From NCBI GenBank assembly GCA_947172415.1, contig OX359199.1:6196884-6260883 (forward strand): 64,000 bases of DNA, read 5' to 3'. The stretch comes from Chondrosia reniformis. Lineage: Eukaryota > Porifera > Demospongiae > Chondrillida > Chondrillidae. Position 1 is the first letter of the stretch; every line of letters begins with the position of its first letter. This document shows positions 45,559 through 58,334 of the stretch, piece by piece. The translations under genes and the position numbers were made by a program. The notes under the pieces were generated by a model. The model did no database searches. It was not told the DNA's origin and worked only from the letters and a program-made list of their open reading frames with translations.

Positions 45559-48500
45559 ATGAAGAAGGGTTTCGCCTCCTTGGTCATATTCCTTATTTTC
45601 ACATTTTGTTTTGGTGAGTTCGTTGAGATTCCTTGGTATGCCTGTTGTAGCAAACTTCCTGCAAAGTATCGCGTATAGACTGTCTACTATATGTTCGTAA
45701 TTCTCTATTATTCTTGTTGTCTTTCTAAAGACTACTTCTTGTATAAATCGATTACTATTGACAATTCGTATACAGCTTGTTCGATTGAGTACGTTTAAGA
45801 CAGACTAAACGTCTGTTTGTGGTTACTTGTGGATACATTTAATGTGTTAAGTTTACTTTTTGTAAGCCAATCCAGGCGGTACTGCGTGCTGTATCCATCT
45901 ATTTCTATTCCTCTGTGACCTCTGCACACAGATTTGAAATTTGATACAATTTTGTAAGCAATCGTGTGATCGTATGTGCTGGCGCTTGGCAAGCTGTGGT
46001 ATTCCTCTGGAATGTAGTCTTGATGATCAGTATATTCCACGGTATTCTCAAATTTTGAAATGGTCATAAATTTTCCTTAAAAGCCTTTCATTAAAGTAAA
46101 GGCAGAAATCGTTTGTCATGTATTAACACCTAGATTTATCCATGGTGATAGTATAAGGCCAGCTACAGCTATCTTTTGTGATTCTGGTATTTTATTAGAT
46201 ATTAAATTGAAATGGTATTTAACTCGATTCTTTAAAGATCTCTGTAATTTTGTATTGTAACTTATCAGATACTACTATTACAAGTTTTACTATGGTCTTC
46301 CAATTACTTGCATTAATTTTCAAAATCCCACCTTCTACAGTTAATGCATATAATATACTTCTGAAATGACATAACAGAGTGTGAATTTGCTACTTATGTG
46401 ATGGTTTACTAGTACTGGATATGAGAGAATTCCCTTTCACCTTGACTAAATTGTCAGATTATGATGGTGGGAATCTTAAATTGCTGTGGCACTACAACAT
46501 CTCATGTATCTGTTATTTTCTAGTTTTACCCTAACAGTTTTAAGTTAGCCCATAATTCTTATGCTCCATGATTGAGTGTAATACTCTATGGTGCAATCAA
46601 CATGTAAATTTGAAAACAATTTACACATTTTAGTGTTCCTGTCACATTTTTAAAGTTAACATATGAACAGTTAACAGAATTCTGTGATAAATACTATTAC
46701 TCCCGTTACATTAGATAGTACCATCTGAAAATGTTGACCCATTTTTGAACATTCATTTAAAACTAGAGAAGATTCTCCATCTATATTATACACTTATAAT
46801 TGTGTCTGGCAGGTCAATACTGCTAATTAAATTAATGTCTAATCTTCTTTAGTTATGTAACAAACTTTAATTTGTAGATACTGAAGAACTAGGAAGGTGT
46901 TCAGCAGACACATACAGATGTACTATACTGTACTTCAATACAAAGAATGAGACATCATAATTATTAGTTTATGGGACTATATAAGCTAACAATAATGTAG
47001 ATATTTATATACTAGCCTATCAATTTCCTTCTTTAGCAATGCTACTAATGGTTCATTATATGATAGGGAAAACATAATTATATCATACAAGAACACTGGC
47101 TATATTTTACAGAACTTCACTACTTCTTTACTGGTACAGCTGAATTTTCACTTTAACAGTCAATGAATGTGAAATGCATATTGTATCTTTGTTCTATTAG
47201 TAGCTTTGTGTTTTGGAGGGAAGTGATGCCTTATAAATAATGCTCAATACACAATGTATTATTTTAGAAAGAAATAGGATGAGTCTGTTCTTTATCCTTA
47301 CTTATTTGGTGTCATTCCTCCTGATGTACATGACATCTAAAACTAATTGTATAATGGAATTAGGATTTAGTTCATCCACATTAGCATAGAAAATGTAATT
47401 TCCAATGAATTTCATTACCAAGTAACTTATTATTTAAGTAACCTGGCTCCATCATACATTCCATTAGCATTAATCGGTAGCCTCCTTCGCTTGCATGTGT
47501 TGCATGATATGATTATAGAAGTCTGATATGCCCATTGGAGTGGAATGCTTCATAGCATATCTGCACATTTTATTGACATGCAAACCAAATTCCAATGAAA
47601 AAGGGGACTCAACCTCCTATTCCCATAGATGATATATATACGTATGTTTCCATAGGTGAAGATGAAGCACAATTTATACTGTTACCAGAAAACAAGACTA
47701 CAATTGTTGGTTCAGATGTTATGTTTAAATGTAAGGCTGTTTATCAAAATGGCAGTTCACTCCCAGTAACTTGGTCAAAGGATGGCAATGAAGACCTTCC
47801 TTCAAGGTACGTATGTATACATACACAAGTAGAAGTACGTACCATGTGTATTCTATCTTCATTTCACTTACTGATTTACAATATGAATGTACATCTTTAT
47901 TGAGTATTGAGTCCTGTCCCTTAATACCCAGTTGCTAGGTAACCCAGTAATCTCCCGAGGTAAATGAATCATCAACAACCCTACCACATAATAAATAGGT
48001 ATTACATGCTCAGTTAGGCAAGAGTGAGATTGTCCTATTACTGTTCATTATGCTGTTTACAGCTGATTTATCTCTCACATTTCACAGAATTTTTGTCATG
48101 TCTCATGGCTACTATATATAAACTTTACTTTTGTTGATTACATACGTACATACGTACGTACATATATATACGTATGTACAGTGTACTTATTTGTCCACCT
48201 TTTTAAAATCCTACATCTATTGAGCTACGTACAAATACGTACATTGCTAGGCAACTTTTATGTATCACTTTCAAGTATACATTGTCCAGTGTTAGATGAT
48301 CTAATCTGATACAGCTGTATATTACTATAGGTTCAGTGCTAATGTAAATTGTGCACTTCATTTTGTATTTTTGTATCAGCAAGGGTGTAAAGATAACTTT
48401 ATACATATACCTACATGTACACAAGTGTGAAGATTTAAATATGTTGTGTGAGATATAACATTTGGTGTTTAGATTGTATTGTACTAGTTTACATAATTTT

Positions 48501-51500
48501 AATCTTACTCATTTGTTTGTATCTAAAAAATTGTTAAGGAATTTTTAATCACATTTGAGGGCGTGCGCTCTGATGACTCTACATATACAGTACATAGGTT
48601 ATTAGTGACCAATTAACACTCCACTTTAGTACGTATATGTAGAGATGAATATATTGGCTGCTTCAACAATCATCCTAATAAACTTACTAGAGAAATTCCA
48701 ATTTATTTGGATTGAAAACAAACAGTTTCTATTTATTCATTCAATTCATGCTCTAAATTGTTGTATACAATTTATTTCAGTTTTATATGTATGTCATGTA
48801 TTCAATTCATAGAATGCTCCTGCTAAGTAAACTGTATTTTCCATTGTAGTTTACCTCATGGCCTATATACAATTATGCCATACAGCATGGATATTGATTA
48901 CCATATATATACGCATATATACATATGTGTGTCTCTGTATTGCTGTCTGTAGGTACCTTGTTGGAGCTGGATTCCTATTAGTCTCCAGTGTAAGACTGTC
49001 AGATGGTGGACAATATTCATGTTTAGCAAGGCCAGCTAGTAAAACTCATTCCATTCATGCCCACCTTAATGTGTTGTCTACAGGAAAAGGTAACATTACA
49101 TAAATATAATGCATTCCTAATACCTTATGTCTTTGCTGTATTTGTATTCATGGACATTCTTCAAATGTTTAAGCCTTCAAGGGCATACCAACTTTATCCT
49201 TATATTAAAATCAAATGCTAGAGCTACCTAATATATTTGGCCATACCTTTTTCCTTCTTTATCTACCACTTCATTCTATGAGAGCTTTTGTATCCTTGAT
49301 TTTGCTATGCCCTTTGCTATAAATGTACATAGTTGAATGTATATTGCCAACATTCTTTTAACAATAGAGTAAGGAAGAAAGTTGGTAGAAACTGTATCCA
49401 TATCCAGAGTTCTAGACGTTTGCACTAAGTCATAAATTAATAATAAAATGGTGTTTAGTCAATATATTTGTATTTCTTAAGCCTCACATGCATAGTAAAT
49501 TTTTATAGAAAATGGTGTTTAGATAAGTTATCTAATTGTTTTGTCCTCCTGGGATATTTACATGTACGTATGAATGTATGTACATACGTATATTAATATG
49601 TTGAGAGAATGAGTTTTATATCTGTATTTCTAAATTTTCGCTAACCACATTACCGACTTACATATGTACTAATAGGTCGTGTTTGGCTGGCTAGCACACA
49701 ATATACTAATTTTCACTGTTACATTTTTATTATGATTATTATGTATGTCTATCAGATAGTGGTGGGTGTATGTAATAACTGCTGAATGAATACATTTTTG
49801 TACTATTGTGGGAGTTACTTATATCCTCAATTTTCCATATATGATTAATGTTTTTACATAGATACACACATAGTATGTACGTACGTGTGTATGTATCTAT
49901 GTATGTGTGTAATGGGAAAGATGTGTAACAGCATTTAACAATAACTTGATTTTACACTATGTAGCACTTATAGCCTCATTTTCTGTGTTTATATATTCTG
50001 TCAAAGTCATACAACTATATACGTACTGTAATCACGATGTCTTTATAAAACATTTTAATTCTTGGTTTTGTAGCTCCCCATTTCACAAAGGCATTCTCTC
50101 CAAGCTATACTATAATGCCATCAGACACTGCAGTCATATTCTGCTCAGCATTTGGTATACCAATACCTACAATCAGATGGAGAAGGGATGGGTCAGAGTG
50201 AGTTTGAAAGGGAATGTGTTCCACATTTACATCGTGCATTAGATGTGCATGGATATTCACCCATATTTGTATATATATTCATCTAAGCCTTTTTGCACAT
50301 TAATATTATGAATTTATATATTGTTTGGACCAAACGTGTTGGTGTATGTATGTATATATGTATATGTACAACTGGGAACAGATAAAGCAAAAATGTGTGA
50401 ATGTTTTTTTTTTCATTTGTGGTTTAGTGTATCAAGTGATCCTAATAACAGTGGTCCATATGCAATAGATGGGGCTTTATACTTCAAAAATGCTGAATCA
50501 GTGCATTCTGGTAGTTATCAATGTGTAGCTGAAAATGTACTAGGGTTGGTGTCACAGGCTACCATAGTCAATATTGTACAGCAAGGTCAGTTTAACCCAC
50601 TTTTGATTTATTTGTACACTAAGAATTGGTAGACTGTATATTGGTTTATGTGTAGTACGTAGTTCCTTGCAGTTTGATAAGTTTCTGCAATTTTTCAATT
50701 TCCACCTATGTAGCTATCCCTATTTGGAAGACATGGTGGATGATGTCACTGTATTGCATAGTATTCCTTGTATTGTTACTAATGGCTGTGTGCATTTTAC
50801 GCACTTGCTACAGCAGGTACAGAAACCCCAAGACGGATGTTCAGGGTCTGAATGAGAGAGTTGGTAAGCTGATACTACATATGTGCAAGTGTAATTCAAA
50901 TGAAGTTAAACTTTTTTCTGATGTACATCTGTATATGTAGATTCAGTGGGTGTGGTCTCCAATTCAGCCCCACCTGCTTGGATTTGTGAAACATCCAAAG
51001 CAGCAGACAATGTTACTCTACATTCTGATCCTACATCAGCTACTCCAGAGTCACCCAATGGAAGTATCAAGGAATTATATTTGGGTATATCACCACATAG
51101 ATCAGTTGTTACACCAATTGCAGCCAATGAAGTTGTTACAAGTACTCCAGTTGATGGTATGAAAAGTGAGTTTGTTATACATATACTTACATATGTACGT
51201 AAAAGTATTGATTCATGCATGTACCACAACAACCTTAATAGTGGGAGGGTATAGTGTTGTACATTTATCTGCCATCAGTGCATGGATAATGCAGTAAGTG
51301 TAGTCCACTTACTGTAACAAGATTGTACATACTCACATTGTAACCACCTCATTATCATTGATGAAAAAGAAGTTGGCTGAAAATTCTAATTTGTTAAACA
51401 ATTAAGTGTTGCCAATGCTCAAGACAATTATCATTGTTATACAGTATATTGTTGTATATTATACAATGTGCATATACATATATCTATGTCTGTTGTATAT

Positions 51501-52036
51501 GTGTAGATAACCCACTTTTTGGAATAGAAGTGGTAACTTCTTCATCCTTCTATCGTCCAATCAGCTGGTGTGAGTACTGGAAACAGGAAGAAGAGAAACA
51601 ACAAGCTAAAAAGAAAGGTAAACTAAAAAGATACCCAGAATCTGAGGTGAACAATCAGAAGAAGCATTTAACAACAGAACACATTTTAAAGGAATCAGCT
51701 AAGAGCCCTTCCAGAAAGAACAAACCAAAGAAAAGAGAAAGTAAAGGTTTAGGAAAGAACAGGAACTCTGCCAACTTTTCTTTTGGCTCTGATGTGGATA
51801 TGAAACTACAGGTTGTGGAGGTGGAAAATGAGGTAGTAGAAGTTGTAGAAGATGCAACAGCTGAAAACGGTGCTTCTCCTGAAGGTGACAGTGATGATGT
51901 TACTACTACAAATCAACTGTTTGATCCAAAGTTAAGCCGAGAAGAACAAGATACAGATAAAGCATTTGCCTTCCTGGATGAGTATGACATTGCATCTGAT
52001 GTAATAGAACATAAGCCAGCTCATCAACATGCCTAA
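45559..52036 (+). CDS. Single-pass membrane protein with two Ig-like domains
   Basis: Eight exons give 1530 nt, 509 residues: 45559-45613, 47656-47806, 48953-49089, 50074-50197, 50428-50585, 50714-50863, 50941-51165, 51507-52036. Signal peptide (MKKGFASLVIFLIFTFCFG), Ig 1 (20-114: FKCKAVY, VTWSKDG, SDGGQYSCLA), Ig 2 (115-208: VIFCSAFG, IRWRRDG, HSGSYQCVAENVLG), transmembrane about 217-238, then a 270-residue cytoplasmic tail with a Lys-rich middle and acidic C-terminal part (EVVEVVEDA). Each Ig domain is two exons with an internal phase-2 intron, a vertebrate-like layout unlike the one-exon Ig domains of the pseudokinase gene. Role: cell-surface adhesion or recognition, inferred. Intron 1 is about 2 kb with no other gene seen. 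Confidence 0.85.
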
Positions 52037-52628
52037 CTTGTAAAATGTGTGTTATTATAATGATTTCTGTAGAGTACCTTTTTATATACATGCACTTGGT
52101 TAAAATGGGTTTGTAAATTTGTAATTCCTGATCAGAGTAGCAGGTGTCAGTTTGAAAATCCGGCCCACAAGGAAGTTAATGTATGGAAGAGATAGGGCAA
52201 ATTTGGGTGAATATCGAAATTTGCAAAACTCATTGGAAACCTTTCATATATTTTTTGAATACTGACAGGAAGTTGCAGCTTCATATTATTCTTTTGCAAA
52301 GCTGATGTGATGAGCTATAGCTACTCAGTTTGTAACAACAGGATCATACAACTAGTGTCACATACATTCTTAGTTTGAGAGTAACAATTGCTAAAGAGGT
52401 ACATAATATATAATAGCTTGTCTCTACAGGCGACATGGAAACTTGAATTTGAATTATACATCTATTTTCCTCTTAAAACATTAAATCATTCAGCAGCTCA
52501 AATATGCATTTCATTATTTAACTCAACAAAGCAGCACTAGTTTGCAATTGTTTGTGCATTATAGTCCTAATCTAGCTAATGAGTATTGAGTAATTAAGAT
52601 ATAAAGTATCTTTGATAATGGTCAAGCA
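52037..52628. other. Tail-to-tail interval between Ig receptor and NIDO/AMOP/VWD gene
   Basis: 592 bp between convergent stop codons. It contains the diverged satellite monomer at 52173-52290 and is otherwise AT-rich with no visible gene. Confidence 0.55.
52173..52290 (-). repeat. Diverged, isolated satellite monomer
   Basis: The reverse complement of the 36-43 kb monomer is recognisable: GTTAATGTAT, GAGATAGGGCAAATTT, GAAATTTGCAAAACT, GGAAA-TTTCATA, then GCTTCATATTA in the same order with roughly a quarter of positions changed. It is a single old copy about 9 kb from the array. Confidence 0.7.
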
Positions 52629-55600
52629 TTAGAATCTCTTTCTAACAGTTACAGGTGAACCATAATTTTCTCCAATCTTCACTCGTAAATCAATTTGATA
52701 GGTTTTGCCTTTCTTTAGGTTGGCTAAATGGAATGCCCTGACTGGTGATTGTATGGAGGTTTGTTGAACGATGTCATATGTACCCTCTCCTTCGTCAACT
52801 TCAAAGAGAGTTAGATGGAATCCATCAACAATGGGATTAGGAATATCCCACAGTATGACGCAACCTGAGCTCAAATTCCAAATTCTTTTAATTTCTATAG
52901 TTTCACGAGCTATATATACGTATATGAGAGAACATTAAGAGTGTGTAGAGCCAATATATAGTTAACTTATGCCATTAATGTACTACATATAGCTATATTT
53001 GCACATACAGTACCTTTGGATTCAGTCAATGCTTCACAAAAGTCTCCTTGGTAACCTACTTCACAGTTACATGTATTTGTGGCCACACAAGCTCCATGGT
53101 CACATGGTGGGTCACATGACACTGGATAAGATAAACATAGTATCAACAAACATCACCTCAGTTTGCTTTATATAATTACCTGGTTTGGATCCATTAATGA
53201 TGACATCGAGGTTCTCTCCGCCCTCAAAAGTGGTTATTCCCACCTTTGGGTCTCTGGTAGCTGCTATGTCATACAAACAAAACTGGTCCCCTTTGCACTG
53301 CTCTTCAGCCAGAGCTTTCAGATCAGGATTAGTAAATGTTGCTGCAAAAGCTGGTGTGTACCGAGGATCATAGTAGTCTCCCCAGGAATCAGACTCTCCA
53401 TTCACCTCATAAAAAACAAGCTGTCATCTTCATTATCAATGATCCCTGAAGTACATACATACATGCAAGCATACATATGTATAATATTATGCATAAGCAG
53501 ATAAATGTACTTATATACGTAGTACATGTTGCATGTCTGGCACAGTGGAGCAGAAGAAGGAAGAGAAGACAAGAAGGCAGAAAGAAAAGACTCCTGTATC
53601 TTTATCTAAAACTCTCTCCAGGTTTAGTTCCCTATAGGCTTTTTTACAGAATAGGTATAGCATGTAGGAAAATGGTGTATTAGATTTTTCATATGCATCT
53701 ATACCAAGTGATTTATATCTCTGAAATCTCACATGTAATTCCAAACTTCCAATGAATCGTTTCCAGGGTCGAATTAAGTGGCAGAGGCTTAGTCCCATTC
53801 TTGGGTAAGAGATCATCTGATTGGTCATCATTAAAGGAGCTCATTAGTCCACTGGTTGTTCCTTTGAAAGACTCTGGAAGACTTACAATCATGGTTGATA
53901 TAAATGCCTCATTGTTGGAGTTAAGCTCTTGATAGACCTCAATATGAATTCCGTTAGAGAACGTAGCAGAATAACTACTATTTTCTCCCTTCTTTACCAT
54001 CACTTCCTTATAAGGAATCACATCAATAGTGTCATCAAATTCAACTATTTCCCCATTTATTATTATTTGTATTTGTTCAATTATCTGAAACTGTACAATG
54101 TCAGAATCCTTCAGTTTAGCAACTAAAGCAGTAAAGACAGTTGCATTAGCATCTGTACTGCCAATTACAGGGGCTTCCTCCATCCTCCCCTGTAATGTGA
54201 AACTGTTGTCATCAGTTTGAATTAGAATATATTCTCCTTTGCCATTAAAAGTGTATTTGAATCCATCTAGTGTCACCATATGTGGGTCACCATAGATACA
54301 AGCTATATAAAGAGGGATGTATATAACAAACCTTTATATTACTATTATTATTATATTCATTTTACCACTAAATATATACACATATGCCATTAGTGTACAG
54401 TGTCTGTTCACTATATAGCTATTGTGTCATAAGAGTTAATTTTTTTTTTTTTTTTTAACTAATTATATGACAGTTTTAAAATTATAACTTAACTTTTCTT
54501 TGTGTGTTCCTTTTTGTACTTCCTTTCACTGGGTGCCTTAATAGTAGCCCATTTTGGCTAGTGGCCATCCCCAATTTAAATAAGATACCCAATACCCATA
54601 CCCAATTATTTGCATACCTGGATTAGGAGGGTTGTATCTGGAGCCATTATCTGAAGGTCTGACTTGATAATATTTATCACAATAAGGTTGTTCTGCCTTG
54701 CAGCAGTACAGGAATGGTAGCACATCTTCCTTCAAGTGTTCTGAAGTGGATTTGGGATCAACTGGAGCTATAGTATTAATTGTTCCACCCCCTGGAGGAC
54801 CAATTAACAGGTTTCCATTGAAATCATAACAGCATTGCTGCCCAGCTTTTGTGCCACTAATTTGATTAGGAAAAGAGCAATTTAAGTTTGTTTAACTGGA
54901 TTAGATGAGCAAAACACTTTTTTATTTATATATGTATAAACCTATAGCTAGCTGAATCACATATAATTCATCCCAGTGACTATCACTAGTATATGTACTG
55001 TATAGCTGTTGCACAAGCATTGCACAATTAACTCCATTCACATGTACAGTGTGTTATATATATAAAGTTATAAGCAATGGACTATAACACACATATATAC
55101 ATATGTACTTTATGTACTGACTTGTTAGCACCTGACTGTCTGTAGCAAACAGATGTATTTGGATGAAAAAAGTCCTGATACCTCTTTACATATGACTCAA
55201 AGACTGCTGCAATGTAAGAGGACAGGTGTTCCCTCTCAAAGCCACTGTTAGGTAAGTTAGCTTGCACTCTGGTTGGTGGACAGGCAGATAGGGTGTCGGC
55301 TAACACCATGATGTCAGCAATTTTAGCTATCTCCTCATCATACCACTGCAAACATCTTTTTTTTAAATCAGTCCTTGATTTCGCCAGAAAATAGGTGCTA
55401 GCCCATTCTCTGACAACATCTATGACATTGTTCTGCCTTCGTTTTCTCCTCTTAACTGTATCAAGCCTGGTTGATACTCTGAATGTAATTGGGATTGATT
55501 CAAAGTTAGAAAATACACTGTCTTTCATCGTTTTCCCAAATTTTGGCAATTTCACCGGAGCTACTCCAGAATTGTTCACTTGCTTCTCCAAAACTTGTAC

Positions 55601-57676
55601 TTCATCCCACTTGTCCTGGTCAAAGTCAAATTTATACAGTGTTATGTCCACTTTGTAAGTGTCACTAGCTTTGTGTGGCAATAAATTAGTGGACCACTTG
55701 ACTGTTGCAGCTTCATTCTCTTCTAAGAGCAGTGTATCCTTATCAGCCTTAGATACATCTACTTGATATGCTCTTTCAAAGGGCACTGTATTAATAATAC
55801 AAATGGGAAGAGATATCCCACTGAGACGTGTAGGAGGTAGTATAGCTATGCACTATAAGGGCTCCTGTTTCATAAACAACAATGCAGAAAATGGGCTGAC
55901 TCTAATTGCTTCAGCCTGTTATGGTCTAGTAATGGCTTCATGCCCTGAAATTGTTTATCAATTAGGAGCTTCACAGACAATTAGAGTAAAAGGATCATTT
56001 CTATGGTTACTTACAGATCAAGAAAGTTTGAGATGCCCTGTAAATTTCAGTGGTGCCATTGCTAACTGCAAATTGGAATGACACATATCCTGTCTTGTCG
56101 AATGATGGTGAGGGACACAGGGCACTCCTCCTTGAAATGAAAATTCCTTCGTAAGAAATGCCATTATAGATACATTGAATATCACTGGACTCCGTGAGAC
56201 AGAACGAATCTAGTTGTACAGTGACTGGCGTTCCCCCAAGAATGTTTCCGTGCTTTGGCTGAAAACTGATGGTTCCTAGACACAAAATTGCTCAATCTTT
56301 GTACATACATACATACAATGTCATATAATCAGTACATCGATCCTCTTACTTACCTGAACATTCTTTGAAAACAATCTCATTACTTCCTCCACCATCAATT
56401 CTAAATATCCAATGTCCCTGTTCACCAGTATTGCCAGGATTGCTGTCCAAGAACCCAATCTCATCCGTCAGAAAGCCACTGATGGAGAATGCTCTGATCC
56501 CATCCCCTGCATTGTATCCTGCTAGTGCTGCTCCTGTGTCTGTCATGGTCCACTGAATCCCATTATCAGCATAGTTGAAGATGGTTACTGATGTAGCTCC
56601 ATCAGTTGCTATGACAACCTGAAACGTGTTTAGCTGTATAACAATAAATATTATATCACAAAATCACACACACACACATGCACACACATATATTATACAC
56701 GACAAAGAGTATTTGTTGCAATCATAATGAGATACTGAGATTATTGAGCGACAGCCATATGAATTCTTTAGATAGAACGTTTCAACCTGAAGGCCTTCAT
56801 CAGCACCATTTGCCTCAGACACAATTTAGAGTATTTAATTCAGATTCAATTTAGAGTAATAAATGTAACCTGAATATAATGTATCCTAATTTTAATATCT
56901 ACCTTATCAATATGTTTTCTGAAATATCCTACTTGATACCAAGTCATAATGAGACCCCAAGTAGCCATGAAATTATTCAGTTTCAGAAATGTTCCAGCTT
57001 CTGCACTGATGGAATCAAGTGTATCCTGACCAAAGGACTCATTTAGAATTCTGTACGTGAGATTTCCAGCAGGTGCTGAGAGATCTGTGTCCGACCAAAA
57101 TGGTGCTACCATGGCAACCCAAGCTGCTGTGCGATTCAGTGGAAGTACTTCAGGTACATAATGTGTGAATAATGTATCATTGTTTTGAAAAGACAGAGCT
57201 CCATGAACATTCATCTGCAAAAAATGATATATCTTATATATACAATATACAAAATCAATACACATAAAACAGTTAAAGTTATTATAATAAAATTTATTAA
57301 GTATATAAATCTCTGGCAATTTTACTGTAAATGTTATTAATATATCTGTGCATTTAGAGCACTTTTGATATGTTTTGCTTACTTATATAGTGTTTGCACA
57401 CACTGAGTGTCAAATAAATTAACACTGTAACCTGCCTCCTGTATAAACACTCACCACAATATATGGGTACATTTTATTAAAGAAGAGAAATGGGCTATCA
57501 GAAATATCTATAGTAATTGAATGATCTAAGATTCTTGGGAAATAACGGTCTCCATACTCCAAACCAAATGGATAACCAATGAACTCCTCAAATGGAATAG
57601 CCAGAGCTGCAGGCACTGAAATTGTTAATAAAACCAAACACATTCCATTCATCATAAACTGCTGTGAATTCACCAT
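52629..57676 (-). CDS. Secreted NIDO-IPT-AMOP-VWD-EGF-FN3 protein (Mesh/MUC4-like), one-base frameshift
   Basis: Ten exons, minus strand: 57676-57455, 57214-56903, 56633-56354, 56275-56015, 55785-55122, 54856-54618, 54302-53733, 53445-53180, 53121-53014, 52909-52629. Signal peptide (1-27), NIDO (about 75-271: APFWSDTDL, LNTFQVVIATDG), IPT/TIG-like (272-358), a linker, AMOP (about 500-659: GQQCCYDFNG, PFLYCCKAE, RPSDNGSRY), VWD (660-850: CIYGDPHMVTLDGFKYTF), EGF (939-974), FN3-like end. Similar order in Drosophila Mesh and MUC4 suggests cell-contact or matrix function, but no transmembrane segment is seen, so secretion is inferred. The sum is 3203 nt; one extra base at the A6 run 53411-53416 would give 1067 codons and restore the frame. 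Without it the frame stops just after the VWD domain. Confidence 0.85.
56740..56830 (-). other. Intronic insert with a hammerhead-like core
   Basis: On the minus strand within 56778-56803: CTGATGA, A, GGCC, TTCA, GGTT, GAAACG. It matches the CUGANGA ... GAAA core with a weak 4-bp stem II (two G-U pairs). Flanks do not show a clear stem I or III. It lies in the intron between exons 2 and 3 of the NIDO gene and is probably a remnant of a retroelement. Confidence 0.35.
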
Positions 57677-58334
57677 GATTTGAGGATGGTCAACTGCATA
57701 TATATATGTATATATACATCTGCATTGATATAGGTATAGCTATATATAGGATATACGTACATAAGCTACTCCATATGCATATCAGTTTATTCTCTTACCA
57801 ATGTGTTCTATACACAGCTGGTGTGCGCTTCTATAGCACAATTAGAGGAGACTCCAAAAGTTCTCTTCTTCTATGGACGGGTGGCAGTTCCTTTTTATAC
57901 CCGATCTGATTGACAACCCTTTAACATTATTAATATAGGGCAGTATATGGTACACTTATCACATTACATGGTGTGGTATATACTAAGGATTCTAATCAGC
58001 ATAAACAGTATATTATGTGTCATGAAAGACCTATATAATCAATTATTAAATAATAGACTTCTTTCTTTTATGTATTCATTTTTCATCAAAAACATCTTAT
58101 TATTATAGTTCTATATTGTTCCCTTTAGTATGTACGTACATTCTAACTGAGGATATAATTCTTATTCAACTTATAAATCTGTGATGTAATGTTAATAATT
58201 CAGTACAATAATTGTGCATGGACTCCTGCCATCTTTGGTACAGACTTTAGTAACAGATATTTAAAGGATGCAGTCAGTCACACAAATATTGCAACAACAA
58301 ATATAATAAACATGTGTTGATGTGAGAAACAATT
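57677..58334. other. Intergenic interval, promoter of the NIDO gene and 3' end of TACC
   Basis: 658 bp between two minus-strand genes. TATATATGTATATATACA near 57696-57718 lies just upstream of the NIDO start codon and could act as a TATA-like element or be simple AT repeat. No other feature was found. Confidence 0.4.

Noticed and set aside
45795-46067. 90-codon minus-strand frame in the first intron of the Ig receptor
   Set aside because: Composition is not implausible but no family match, start context or neighbour exon supports it.
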